A stretch of DNA of 64,000 bases from Nocardia elegans NBRC 108235 (GTDB lineage Bacteria > Actinomycetota > Actinomycetes > Mycobacteriales > Mycobacteriaceae): the NCBI RefSeq assembly GCF_001612845.1, contig NZ_BDBF01000043.1, positions 1 through 64,000 on the forward strand. Direction: 5' to 3'. A program made the position numbers and the translations under genes. The notes under the pieces are model-generated. The model did not search any database. It was not told where the DNA came from and was given only the letters and a program-made list of their open reading frames with translations. Positions within the stretch are counted from its first letter, which is position 1. The number at the start of each line of letters is the position of its first letter. Of this stretch, positions 37,836 through 47,775 are shown one piece after another.

Positions 37836-39437
37836 CTACCTTCGCGGTGCGCGGGCGACGCGTCCCTGATCTGCCAGCACCCCGTGCAGCACCCGAGCCG
37901 GGGGGACGGCCTCTCCGTTCAGCACGACATCGGTGAACGCCTCACTCAGCGCCGCGGCCGGATCGAACCTGTCGCCCTGGAAACTGCGACCGCTCAGCTG
38001 TGCGCGCCACCGCCGGAAGCCCGCGACCACGCGCCCGAGCGAGCCCCGGTCAGCCGTGTCCGGACGCGAGAGATAGGTGGCCACCAAAGCTCGATGGGCC
38101 ACGCTACGGGCAGCGAAGCCGCCTGCCACATCCAAAGCACCACCCAGTTCCCGCACAATCGACGAGTACACCGGTCGTTGCCCGGATCCCGGCGCGAGCA
38201 TGCCCAGCCGTTCGGCGGCGGCCACGGTCCGCTCCAGCCCGCCGGGATCGACCGCGGCCCGAGCCGCGAGCACGATCCGCACGGTATACGGGGCGGGACC
38301 GTCCGCGTCCCATTCCAACCGCGTCAATTCGCCCTCGGGCAGTTCATCGAGCCCGATTGCCCGCAGATCGATGGCGGGATAGATCGGCAGGACGTCGTGC
38401 ACGGCGACCGTGAGTTCCCGCAGCACATCATCGGAAACACCGGGAGTTTCGAATCCGAAAGCCTGGACGCCGTGCCGTTCGGCCAGCTCGCGCGCCAACC
38501 GGGCCGCCAACGACTCGGCAGGTTTCCCCACCTTCGACGAAGCGGGTTCCCGTTCCGGCCGTTTCGTTCCCCGCGGACCCGAAGCGCGCGGCGGGGAACC
38601 CGATTCCGGGGCTGATACCCGCGGGGCAGCCCGGGCCGAGCTCGGCGTCGACCAGGGAGTGCGCGACGATGCCGACGTGCGCGCCGCATCGCCAGCGGCT
38701 CTCCCACCCGCCTCCGCCGTCGACGCAATACGGACACCGGCATCGACGTCGCGTCGTGGCGCCGCCTGCCAGGGCGTCGACGCCGCGGCCGCGGTTTTCC
38801 GGACGTCGCTGGGGTTCGCGGAATTCCGGGCCGAGGATGCCGCGGCCGGCGGCGTCCCCGTCGGATTGCCCCCGGTACGCGGATCCTCGCTCGACGGTTT
38901 CCGGGTGCCCGATGCGGCACGGGAAGGTGGTTGTGCGCCGGAGGACACCGGCGTTTGCTGCGCGCCGGATCCGCCCCCGCCACCGGGTGGGGAGACCCGG
39001 GGCGTGGCCGGCGGCTTCCCTGTCTCGACGGCGGACGGCCCGGGCGCAAGCGCCGAGGAAGGCAACGGTTGCGCCGGCGGAGTGACACTCGGCGTCGCCT
39101 CCCGCCGCGACGGCTCGATTCCGGGCATCCGGTCGCCGACCTGCTGCCCCAGTGCCCGGTCCTGGTCCTCCAAGTTGGTCACCAACTGACGCAGGTCGGG
39201 TCCGGCCTGCTGGAGCACCTTCACGAGGTCGCTCAGATCCAACATCGACCGTTGTTGTTCTGGCAAATAAGAATTCGCGAACGACTTCCCGGCATCGTCG
39301 TCCCCCCACGGCGCGCCCTCGGCCGCCAGCGCGTGGCGTAACCGCTCCACGGCGGCATGGACATCGGATCCGATTCGATCGAATTCCGGCGCCAACGCGT
39401 GGAGCTGGTCGAGGTCGGCCCAGAACTGATCGCCCAT
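37836..39437 (-). CDS. WXG100-type protein with C-terminal degenerate zincin-like domain
   Basis: 533 residues in three parts. Residues 1-95 are a helical WXG100-like module with PWGDDDAGKSFANSY, the pattern of type VII secretion substrates in Nocardia. Residues 100-315 are a Pro/Ser/Ala-rich linker. Residues 315-533 are a compact domain: HGVQAFGFETPGVS, then SSIVRELGGALDVAGG, and later ALSEAFTDVVLNGEAVPP. The last two resemble the helix and glutamate region of secreted zincin metallopeptidases, but the HExxH-type site reads RELGG, so catalysis is probably lost. Divergent from the giant FHA protein, 130 bases away, suggesting a pair. Family placement is inference. Confidence 0.6.
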   Translation of the reverse strand: MGDQFWADLDQLHALAPEFDRIGSDVHAAVERLRHALAAEGAPWGDDDAGKSFANSYLPEQQRSMLDLSDLVKVLQQAGPDLRQLVTNLEDQDRALGQQVGDRMPGIEPSRREATPSVTPPAQPLPSSALAPGPSAVETGKPPATPRVSPPGGGGGSGAQQTPVSSGAQPPSRAASGTRKPSSEDPRTGGNPTGTPPAAASSARNSANPSDVRKTAAAASTPWQAAPRRDVDAGVRIASTAEAGGRAAGDAARTSASSRTPWSTPSSARAAPRVSAPESGSPPRASGPRGTKRPEREPASSKVGKPAESLAARLARELAERHGVQAFGFETPGVSDDVLRELTVAVHDVLPIYPAIDLRAIGLDELPEGELTRLEWDADGPAPYTVRIVLAARAAVDPGGLERTVAAAERLGMLAPGSGQRPVYSSIVRELGGALDVAGGFAARSVAHRALVATYLSRPDTADRGSLGRVVAGFRRWRAQLSGRSFQGDRFDPAAALSEAFTDVVLNGEAVPPARVLHGVLADQGRVARAPRR

Positions 39438-39567
39438 CGATAGTTCCTCCCGCGTCTATTTCACCGCTCCACAACGATCATCCCCATCATTGGGAATAGC
39501 GGCTGGTAGACGATCGGCAACTCCTTGACCTACCTAGATGATTGGACGAATCGAAGGGTCGCTGCGG

Positions 39568-42500
39568 ATGCCTGATGCGAGCCACATGTTGACCGAGGTT
39601 CCCGCGTTCCTGCGTGACCTCGTTCTCGGGCACTGGCCGGCCACCTTGGTCGACCCGATGCGCCGCTGCGGTGACGCCCATTTCGACCTGTGCAAGGCGC
39701 TGACCGTTGCCGCTGACGACTATTGCGCGATGGCCACGGAAGCCGAGGCGTCGATCGAGGGCGCGATTCGATCCGGTTTGGCCGAGCGGCACCGCGCGGT
39801 GGCCGCGGTGCTGCGCAACCAGGCTGCGCTTCACCACAGCCTGGGGATGCAATTTCACAGTACGGCCGACTCGACGTTGTCGACACAGCATCTCCTGATC
39901 GTGGCCGGAATCGTGCTCGGCGCCCAGGTCACCTACGACATGCTGCTGTTCTTCCAGGGCGGCGGATTCAAGGCGCTCGCCGACCGGATGGCCGCCGAGG
40001 CCGAGATGCGCCTGATTGCGCAGCGCTTCGCGACAGAAGTCGGTCGCGAGGTGGTCGCCGGCGCCGCCCGCCGCGCCGCCCTGCACGGCGCTGTCCATGC
40101 CGCGAAGGTCGGTGCCCTCTTCGGCGGCGTTACCAGTGCCGGGGCCCAGGCGTGGGATCTGATGGACGGCAACCGCAAGAGCTTCGATGTGGGGGCATTC
40201 CTCGAACAGTCCGCGGGTGGTGCCCTCGGCGGCGTGGTCGGCGCCGAAATCGGCCGGCGCGTGGCACCGCGGCTGATGGGCAACCTCGTCGGTGGGGGAA
40301 CCCGAAACATCGCCTCGCTCGTCGGCCGCACCATGGTCGTCGGAGGCGTCGGCGGGCTCGGCGGCGGCATCGCCGGCGCAGTGCCCTCTCTGGTGTTGCA
40401 TCACGAGAACATCCACAGCCTCGGTGACCTCTTCAAAGCCGTTCGCGACTCCGCGATCACCGGTTTCGGCGGTGGCTTCATAGGCGCTGCGTCCGGCGCG
40501 CTACGACCGCCGCGACCGGCGAGGCACGAGCCGGTTGCCGGCCGCGGACCGACCGACTTCGGTCCGCGCGTCGAGGCACTCCTGCACTCGGGCAGTCCGG
40601 TACGGATCGAACACGTTTCTCTGCGCGGCCGACCGGGGGAGGCGCCGATCACGGCAGAAAAACTCACCTTCGGCGACGGTACTCGGGCATTCCGCGCCGT
40701 GGTCGATACCCCGGCGGCCGCACGTCTCACCCGGCTGCACACCACCGGCAGCGGTGAACCTGCCCGGACCCTGCACGTGGTCGGGCGTCATCTGTTCGCC
40801 GAGGCGCCCCGAGCCCCTGGGGATTCCGTCGCTCCGGCCCGAAGTCTCGCGAATCGGGAGACCGCACGACAGCAGGCGCATCCGACGGAAGGTCCCGGCC
40901 GGGAACCGCCGCGACGAGGCGCTGCCGTTTCGGCGCGTGGCGACCGCCCGCCGGCTCCGATCGACCACAGTGTCCACCCCGGCCGTACGCCCGGCGGCGA
41001 TCGCGCCACCCCTGAACCGAGAGTGCCGATCGCGGTACGGTACGACGGGCAACCGGTATCGGAGATTCCGGGTCTCGCGCATTCTCGATTCGGCGACGAA
41101 TCGCGTCACCCGCTCGCCGACCCGTCGCCCGCGCCGCACGCGATGTCGGATCACCAAGTCGGCGACAGCCCCGTGGCCGTGGTCAAGGCCCAGCACGAGG
41201 GCGGGATGGGCGAGGACGGACCGCTTCCGGGGAGGGAGCCCACTCCATTCGACGAGTCGGTCGATCAGTTCGTCATTCAGCAGATGATCGGTGGGGGCGA
41301 CGATATCCCGCCGCCACCACCGCCGGAAGGTTGGAACTTCGAAGAGGGCGACCCGCCGAACGACAACGACCGCGCGCTCGCGGATCACGCCTTCTCCCGG
41401 CTCCCGGGTGCCGACGACGGGATCCCCGGGGGTCCCGAGGCGGGGGCACTGCTGCTGCCGATGGATCCATCGGCGTATCGAGACGGCGAGGTCAGCGCCG
41501 AGGAGTTCGCCGCGCACGGACGCGCGCAGGCACTCAACAACCTGGCATGGTGGCGGAGTCTGAGCGACGAGTCGATTCCGGATGGTCTGCGTGCCCGCGT
41601 TGCGCAGGAACGGTTCGAAGGCTCCGGCTTCGGTCTGAGCAGACTGCAGCGAGCAGTTCTGCGTACCCACCCGGAACTTCTGACGCGGGCGCTGGGAATT
41701 CCGGACGATGTGGCAGGTCAGGCATCGCTGCGAGTCCTCAACGCGCGCATGCGAACTCTGATCGCCAAGGCCGAGAGCGGTGTGGGCTTCACCCGCGACG
41801 AACTGATGGAATACGCCCGCACACCACAGCTGATCGATGCCATCACGATGGACCCGTCGATGGCGGTGAATATGCGCGACTTCGACCCGGCTACCGGCGA
41901 AGCGGCATTCGTCTTCGGCAATGCGGCGACTGCCACCAAACGCGTCTACGTGGTGACACCGATCCACCCCAACCTGTTCACGTCGGACTATCACGCGAAC
42001 TGGATGACGGCGAAACGGCTCTACGACCGGATGCAGCAGATGCGGCCGGATGCGGATGTGGCCGTCATCGCCTGGGTGCGTGGGCCGGAGAGTGACAATG
42101 CCGCGGGCGATGCCCTCCGAGGGCCGCTACTGCGCCGCGACATCGCGGTCGGCAATGCTGTTCACCAGCAGCACAGCGTGGTCGATCCCGATCTGGTCGC
42201 CGCAGGAATCGAACTGGATGTGGCCGGCGGCCACGACGTCATCACCTTCGACCATGCCTCCGCGGCCGCGTACGCGGCCGTGGGCGAAGAGGGGCTGCAC
42301 ACCATCTACACGGTCGATCCGAAGGAGGGGCCACCACCGGAGAATCTTCCCAACGACGTGTCGCGCTACACCAGCAACACCAGGAAGAACGAGCCGATCA
42401 CCGGACTGAACAGCGACAACGGACCGCGGTTGGCAGCTGTCGACGGCACGAGGCACCCTGCCCGCGCGGGATTCGGTGAGCCCAATCCGATGTTGAACGT

Positions 42501-45114
42501 CATGGCGAAAATCGGTCTGGGCCACGACGTCTCGCGCTACATACCGGAACTGTCCGACCGATTCGGAGCGTTGAAGCCGGACGGAGACCATCATCCGGCG
42601 GGCAATCGCACCCTCGCCGAACTCGGCGCCGACGATGTCTTCCCGATTCCCGACGGGCCGCTCGACTGGCAAACGCTCGAGGGCAGTGTCCGCGGCCGCC
42701 TGGTGCCGGTCGTCGACGCGGAAGCGGGTCGGCTGAATCCGCTGGACCGGCTCACCGCGGACCTGCGAAACGGTATCGCCCGCGACGACCGCGGCGATGT
42801 CGTGCCGGGCGTGGTCGCCGACAGCTATACCGTCGTACTGGACAACGGATACGGCACCTACCGGGTCGAGATGAGCAGGATCGGTGACGAGATCGTCGTC
42901 TTCGACCCACTCGTGAGCGGGCCCCTGGAATTGAGCCGGTGGCGCGAACTCCAACTGCATTCCGAGGTCGACAAGGCGTGGGTGATCGCGCATCAGGTGG
43001 ACGGCGACGGTGTGCTGCGCCCCATCGACGACAATCTGCACGATCGATCGGCCGATCACGACGAGATGCCCAGCCGTCCCATCGGCGAGTACGGGGTCGA
43101 CGCTCCGCTTGCCGAGCGAGTGCCGGGGAGGCTGACGTTGGCGCGCCATGACGGTCTGGCGTCCTACCTACGAGATGTGACCACCGGCGGGGAAATCGTG
43201 CTGGGCCGAAGCGCAGCCGGCGCGACCTTGTTCGAGCACTACGGCAGTGTGTCGCGTAACCACGCCCGGGTCGGGGTGTTCCGGGACGGCCGGGTATGGA
43301 TCGCCGACAATGGTTCCAGCAGAGGAACTTTCGTCAACGGCGAGCGCCTGACACCCGGCGAGATGCGGGTCATCGGCCCCAACGATATTGTCCAGCTCGG
43401 TCATGACTTCCGCACGACGATCAGCTTCCATCCGGAACGTCCGCTGGTGGAACAGCAGGTAGCTGCCGAACCGGACGGTCCGGTCCATCCCGGCGCCGCT
43501 CGGCCGCCGGAACCGACGCCGGCGGCCGATCCGCCGCAGCATTTCCTCCGGCTCGGCGACGAGGCTTCGCCCATCCCCTTGTCTCCCGGGGATGTGATCC
43601 CACTGGGCCGGGAGGGCGACCCGCGGCTGCCTCCCGGACTGCGCGAGAACGACTATGCCTCCCGCCACCATGCGGAGATCAAAATGGGCGAAGACGGCCG
43701 GCTCCTGGTTACCGACACCGATTCCACCAACGGCACCTACATCAATGGGCAACGGATTCCGCCGCGGGAGGAGGTGCCGCTGGAGCCCGGCGATACGCTC
43801 CGGATCGGCCGCTTCGAGACGACCGTGCGGGTGGAGAATCCGGAAGCCGAACTGATGGCGATGCCACCGGTCGCCTTCGTTCGTTCCGCGAACAACGACG
43901 GCCCCCCACTCCGGCTGGCGCCCGGCGACGAAGTCGTGCTCGGACGCCAAGAAGGACCGCTGCTACCCAGGCTGGCAGTACACAACAGCATCTCGCGGCG
44001 ACACGCGACCATCGGAATGGACGACGAGGGCCGGTTGTGGATCCGCGACGAAGGGTCCACGTTCGGCACGTTCGTCGACGGTGAACCCATCCCCCCGGGT
44101 CAACAGGTTCCGATCGGGGATCGCTCGGTGATCCGCCTGAGTCACGGGTACGAACTCACCGCGCACTCCTCCGAAGTAGTGCACGAACTCCGGCAGCCGG
44201 TACACGATGCCGTCGCCGCATGGCCCGAGGTGTTCGCGAAGCCACGGCGACTCGACGAATTGTTGCGCAAAATGCCACTGACGATGTCGTTCGACCACGT
44301 GGTGAAGTTGCGCGAATTGTCGTTTCTGCGTAACGGAGTCCTGGCGCCGGACCCAGCACGCGAGAGCCTGGACAACTTCGTGCTGGACCTGTGGCGAAAC
44401 AGGGAATCGATCGACAGCTGGCAGAACATCGAGGCTCGGGCCCATAGCAGCGATGTCCGCAACGTCTCATACCACCCGCAAGCATTCCTCCGTGAATTGG
44501 CAAGCACGGTCGGTGTTTCCGACGACCACATGATCTCTCTCGAAACACCGACCGGGCAGCGTCTACCCGCGCCCGAGCGGCTCGACCAGCTCGCTCCGGA
44601 CGAGGTGGGCTACCTCCACTTCTCCCGGCCCGGTGCCGTGGACGGAGCGGGTACGGAGATTGCGGTGAATGTCGGCGTCGACGCGGCACCGTCGGTGCTA
44701 CGCGATCTCGTCCGCAACGTCCTCGGCAACCCGGACTTCCCCGGGATCACCGATATCGCCGTCAAGGGCCCGCTCGTAGACCGGGCCGACGGCATCGTGA
44801 TCACGATCAACGATGCCGGTACTGTCCAGCGGCTGGTGCAGTGGCTGAACGAATACCGTCAGGACGGTAGGCATTACCTGTTCCGCCCGGATATCCCGGC
44901 GATGATGCACCAAGCCGGGTACGGCATCGGTGTCATGGACCGCACCCCGGCAAACAACTTGGGTGAGGTGCAGGCGCGGCAGCTTTTCGCGGCTATGCGT
45001 TCGACAATCGACGGCGGCGGCGGGCTCGGCACTTTTCGTGAGAAGGTGCACGAATTGTTCCTCCGCAACGGCATCGACCCGATGCATCCGTATCGTGCAG
45101 CCCCCCGTCGCTGA
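39568..45114 (+). CDS. Giant multidomain protein with three FHA domains, effector-like (about 1,848 residues)
   Basis: Order (residues numbered from this start): helical N-terminus 1-105; hydrophobic and glycine-zipper stretch 108-320; Pro-rich disordered linker 320-650; DUF1023-like alpha/beta region about 765-850 (FDPATGEAAFVFGNAATAT, VYVVTPIHP) lacking the GHSYG nucleophile; an unknown domain 1030-1180 with YRVEMSRIGDEIVVFDPL; FHA domains at about 1207-1290, 1331-1421 and 1445-1531; a C-terminal domain 1532-1848 loosely like HopA1 effectors (RADGIVITINDAG). Each FHA has its LGR, SR-H and S-x-GT core. ATG at 39568 has GAAGGG nine bases upstream; the ATG at 39538 has none. Divergent from a WXG100 protein. 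Function unknown; secreted or phosphopeptide-recruited effector is inference. Confidence 0.7.
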   Translation: MPDASHMLTEVPAFLRDLVLGHWPATLVDPMRRCGDAHFDLCKALTVAADDYCAMATEAEASIEGAIRSGLAERHRAVAAVLRNQAALHHSLGMQFHSTADSTLSTQHLLIVAGIVLGAQVTYDMLLFFQGGGFKALADRMAAEAEMRLIAQRFATEVGREVVAGAARRAALHGAVHAAKVGALFGGVTSAGAQAWDLMDGNRKSFDVGAFLEQSAGGALGGVVGAEIGRRVAPRLMGNLVGGGTRNIASLVGRTMVVGGVGGLGGGIAGAVPSLVLHHENIHSLGDLFKAVRDSAITGFGGGFIGAASGALRPPRPARHEPVAGRGPTDFGPRVEALLHSGSPVRIEHVSLRGRPGEAPITAEKLTFGDGTRAFRAVVDTPAAARLTRLHTTGSGEPARTLHVVGRHLFAEAPRAPGDSVAPARSLANRETARQQAHPTEGPGREPPRRGAAVSARGDRPPAPIDHSVHPGRTPGGDRATPEPRVPIAVRYDGQPVSEIPGLAHSRFGDESRHPLADPSPAPHAMSDHQVGDSPVAVVKAQHEGGMGEDGPLPGREPTPFDESVDQFVIQQMIGGGDDIPPPPPPEGWNFEEGDPPNDNDRALADHAFSRLPGADDGIPGGPEAGALLLPMDPSAYRDGEVSAEEFAAHGRAQALNNLAWWRSLSDESIPDGLRARVAQERFEGSGFGLSRLQRAVLRTHPELLTRALGIPDDVAGQASLRVLNARMRTLIAKAESGVGFTRDELMEYARTPQLIDAITMDPSMAVNMRDFDPATGEAAFVFGNAATATKRVYVVTPIHPNLFTSDYHANWMTAKRLYDRMQQMRPDADVAVIAWVRGPESDNAAGDALRGPLLRRDIAVGNAVHQQHSVVDPDLVAAGIELDVAGGHDVITFDHASAAAYAAVGEEGLHTIYTVDPKEGPPPENLPNDVSRYTSNTRKNEPITGLNSDNGPRLAAVDGTRHPARAGFGEPNPMLNVMAKIGLGHDVSRYIPELSDRFGALKPDGDHHPAGNRTLAELGADDVFPIPDGPLDWQTLEGSVRGRLVPVVDAEAGRLNPLDRLTADLRNGIARDDRGDVVPGVVADSYTVVLDNGYGTYRVEMSRIGDEIVVFDPLVSGPLELSRWRELQLHSEVDKAWVIAHQVDGDGVLRPIDDNLHDRSADHDEMPSRPIGEYGVDAPLAERVPGRLTLARHDGLASYLRDVTTGGEIVLGRSAAGATLFEHYGSVSRNHARVGVFRDGRVWIADNGSSRGTFVNGERLTPGEMRVIGPNDIVQLGHDFRTTISFHPERPLVEQQVAAEPDGPVHPGAARPPEPTPAADPPQHFLRLGDEASPIPLSPGDVIPLGREGDPRLPPGLRENDYASRHHAEIKMGEDGRLLVTDTDSTNGTYINGQRIPPREEVPLEPGDTLRIGRFETTVRVENPEAELMAMPPVAFVRSANNDGPPLRLAPGDEVVLGRQEGPLLPRLAVHNSISRRHATIGMDDEGRLWIRDEGSTFGTFVDGEPIPPGQQVPIGDRSVIRLSHGYELTAHSSEVVHELRQPVHDAVAAWPEVFAKPRRLDELLRKMPLTMSFDHVVKLRELSFLRNGVLAPDPARESLDNFVLDLWRNRESIDSWQNIEARAHSSDVRNVSYHPQAFLRELASTVGVSDDHMISLETPTGQRLPAPERLDQLAPDEVGYLHFSRPGAVDGAGTEIAVNVGVDAAPSVLRDLVRNVLGNPDFPGITDIAVKGPLVDRADGIVITINDAGTVQRLVQWLNEYRQDGRHYLFRPDIPAMMHQAGYGIGVMDRTPANNLGEVQARQLFAAMRSTIDGGGGLGTFREKVHELFLRNGIDPMHPYRAAPRR

Positions 45115-45123
45115 CCGACCGAA

Positions 45124-46044
45124 TCAGGACAGGTCCCGTCCCGCGCCGGCGTCCGCGTCCGCCGACTTCTGATCATCTCGTGATGCGCCGGTTGCCGTCG
45201 CGGCGGCCGCGAGCGCCTCCAGCTCGGGTGAGGTGTTGGGCGGGGCTGTCCACGGGGTGCGGTACGCAGCAGTGACAACCTTGATGGAAGAGGCGGGCCG
45301 TTGCGTCTCGGTATCCGTCACGGGTGCGGTCCAGGGTGTAGAGAACGTTGTCTGCGCCGCGCCTGCCTGGCTCGACGCTCGCGTTGTGGCCTCGGTGCGC
45401 TGCGGCGGAATCTCCAGTGGCCCCAAGACCTTGCCGTCTTCGCGTGGGGCTTCGCCCGCAAAGAATCTCGGAAGCACGGCACCCGCGTTGTAGACAGCAT
45501 CCAACACCGGTGCGTTCCATACACCGCCCGACAAGACCGCCCGGCCACCGGGCAACAGAGTCAAGGTCGAACCGCTGTGTCCCGCGCTTTCGAATACGCC
45601 CACCGACGGACACACTCGCGGCCCCCACTCCGATCCGGCCGCCACGAAAGCCGCCGACAACACCGCCCACCGGGCCCACAACACCGCTAGATCCGGCAAC
45701 TCGCCGTTCACCGGCACCGCACGCACGCCCTCACTCCGGTCCCTCCGCATCCCCTCGGCGGCCTGCCGCGGTGGCCTCGACTGTGACCCGCCACGCCCGA
45801 CGTACGCCGCGAGCCACACCGGAAGCCGGTTCCGCGGAAAAGTCTCGAGGTCGGCCAGGTAAGCCTCCGGCGCGAACAATTGCTCGCCGGGGAACGGCTC
45901 CTCACCGCGATCACCGAACACCTCGACACCACTCGCGTCCACCCGCACCAGCAATCGCCACCACGGTCCGCGATCCGACCGAGCCGACTCCTGTCCACAC
46001 CCTTGCGGGCTTTCGTGCGCCTTCGCGGGCGAACGCGAAGACAA
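45124..46044 (-). CDS. Conserved hypothetical, convergent with giant FHA gene; probable N-terminal frameshift
   Basis: About 306 residues in the long frame. It opens near PWWRLLVRVDASGVEVFGDRG, then LFAPEAYLADLETFPRNRLP, LWARWAVLSAAFVAAGSEWGP and a GGRAVLSGGVWNAPVLDAVYNAGA core, followed by a low-complexity tail. It reads like an immunity or chaperone-type accessory protein. The only start is a TTG at 46044 with no ribosome site. A second frame from the GTG at 46108 reads RHRLGERATEVVSAIRG, a natural helical N-terminus, and would join by one inserted base. So the gene may be broken or mis-sequenced. Function unknown. Confidence 0.5.
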   Translation of the reverse strand: MSSRSPAKAHESPQGCGQESARSDRGPWWRLLVRVDASGVEVFGDRGEEPFPGEQLFAPEAYLADLETFPRNRLPVWLAAYVGRGGSQSRPPRQAAEGMRRDRSEGVRAVPVNGELPDLAVLWARWAVLSAAFVAAGSEWGPRVCPSVGVFESAGHSGSTLTLLPGGRAVLSGGVWNAPVLDAVYNAGAVLPRFFAGEAPREDGKVLGPLEIPPQRTEATTRASSQAGAAQTTFSTPWTAPVTDTETQRPASSIKVVTAAYRTPWTAPPNTSPELEALAAAATATGASRDDQKSADADAGAGRDLS

Positions 46045-46203
46045 ACCCGCGAATCGCGCTCACCACCTCGGTGGCTCTCTCGCCGAGACGGTGGCGCGCC
46101 ACGATCACTCGGTCATCGACGCCGAATCGGAGTGCGCGTCACGGTTGCCTTCGGTACCCGCGGTTACCGGCCGACCCGATCGAGCGCACACCGGTCGGAC
46201 GGC

Positions 46204-47775
46204 TCATTCGATCAGTGTGGTGGGGCGGCAGGTGCGATCGTCTTCCGGAAAGTCCCCGTCCCGGAAGTAGTCGTTGGTCGTGTCGAGAACGCAGGTGCTC
46301 AAGCCCGGACGCAGCACCATGTGGATCCTGGTGTCGGCCAAGGTAATCAAGCGCGACCCCGACATCTGTCGATGCAGTGCCACCGAGTGCTCGTGAGGCG
46401 TCCGGTTGTCGCCGGTGGCGGACAGGATCAGTGCGGGCACATCGTTGTCGACCACGGTGGGCGGCTCCACCGGCGGTGGCCAGAAGGCGCAGGGCTGGAC
46501 GTTGTTGGCCAGTGCCGCGAAGATCGGCTGGCTCGGGCGAGCCGCCTCGATCGCATTCCAGTACCAGGCGGGATCGGCGGGCATCGGTGCGTCCGCACAC
46601 CAGATCTGCACCATGACCGAATCTTCGTCGTGCTCGTAGTACTCGATCTGCTGGTGCAGCTGCGGAGGCACCTCGGGCGCGCGGCCGTCCGCCGCGTCGG
46701 CGAGAGCCCGTACCGATGCCGCCAGCGCCTCGTTCAATCGCGCGTCCCGCAACATCGTCCACAGCAGATTCGGCAGGACGTGATCGTCGAAGCCGAACCG
46801 CTCGACCACGATCGGCGACCGCGCTGCCCGGTCGATGAGGGCCTCGACTCGCCGGCGTACCTCGGGCGCGGAATCGCCGAGGTGGTACTGCCGATCGCGA
46901 GTCGCCGCCCAGCCGGCCCAGTCGTCGAAGGCCGCTTCCACCGCCGGGCCCCAGTCCTGTTGCAAGCCGAGCCAGTAGCGCTGCGGATCGATGGCACTGT
47001 CGAGCACCATGCGGTCGGATCGGCCGGGGAACAACTGCGAGTAGACCGCGCCCAGATACGTGCCATAGGACACGCCGTAATAGCTGATGCGGTCCTCGCC
47101 CAGTGCCGCACGGATCACGTCCATGTCGCGGGCGGTGTTGCGCGTGCTGAGCTGCCGCATCCAGTTCAGGTCACCGCCCACCAGACAGTCGGCGGCGAGC
47201 CGTGCCTGCAGGGCCGTTTCGGTGACGAAGCCCGGTAATCCGATACCTGCCGAGCGGATCGGGGTGGCGACCGGCCAGCCGCATCGCTGGTGCCGCCCGG
47301 AGTGGGCGACGCCACGCGGATCGAATCCGATCAGGTCGTAGCGGCTCAGCACATCCGGTTCGAGAACATCACCGACGAGTTCGAAGGCATCGAGCCCCGG
47401 CGTCCCCGGTCCGCCCGAATTGGTCAGCAGCACACCGCGACGGTGTGCCGTATCGCTCGCCGGGATCCGCGAGACCGCGATGCTGATGATCGGCCCGTCC
47501 GGGCTGCCGTAATCGAGTGGCACCGCGACATCCGCGCAGACCGCACCCTCCGCTACGAGGGCCGCATCATCGCATACACCCCAGTCGAGACGTTGCCGAT
47601 GAAAGCGCGCCAGCGGGTCTGCGGGTTCGGCGACCGCGATACCGGAAGCGGAGGCCACCGTCACCGCGAGTACGGCAACGATCACCGACGCGACAGCCCC
47701 GCCGACCTCTCGCAGCCGACCACGAGAACGACGACACCCAGGAGACGTGACCGCGTACCGCTCTCCACCACCCAT
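46204..47775 (-). CDS. Secreted alpha/beta hydrolase, tripeptidyl aminopeptidase-like
   Basis: 523 residues. An N-terminal signal region with basic residues and the hydrophobic core VASVIVAVLAVTVASASGIAVA leads to export. The alpha/beta fold has LTNSGGPGTPGLD, LIGFDPRGVAHSG and the nucleophile elbow GVSYGTYLG, with later Asp and His (ALILSATGDNRTP, DTRIHMVL). This matches SlpD/E-type and mycobacterial CaeA-like serine hydrolases with aminopeptidase or esterase activity. ATG at 47775 follows AAGGGTCAGG. Same strand as the L,D-transpeptidase, separated by a strong terminator. Confidence 0.88.
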   Translation of the reverse strand: MGGGERYAVTSPGCRRSRGRLREVGGAVASVIVAVLAVTVASASGIAVAEPADPLARFHRQRLDWGVCDDAALVAEGAVCADVAVPLDYGSPDGPIISIAVSRIPASDTAHRRGVLLTNSGGPGTPGLDAFELVGDVLEPDVLSRYDLIGFDPRGVAHSGRHQRCGWPVATPIRSAGIGLPGFVTETALQARLAADCLVGGDLNWMRQLSTRNTARDMDVIRAALGEDRISYYGVSYGTYLGAVYSQLFPGRSDRMVLDSAIDPQRYWLGLQQDWGPAVEAAFDDWAGWAATRDRQYHLGDSAPEVRRRVEALIDRAARSPIVVERFGFDDHVLPNLLWTMLRDARLNEALAASVRALADAADGRAPEVPPQLHQQIEYYEHDEDSVMVQIWCADAPMPADPAWYWNAIEAARPSQPIFAALANNVQPCAFWPPPVEPPTVVDNDVPALILSATGDNRTPHEHSVALHRQMSGSRLITLADTRIHMVLRPGLSTCVLDTTNDYFRDGDFPEDDRTCRPTTLIE

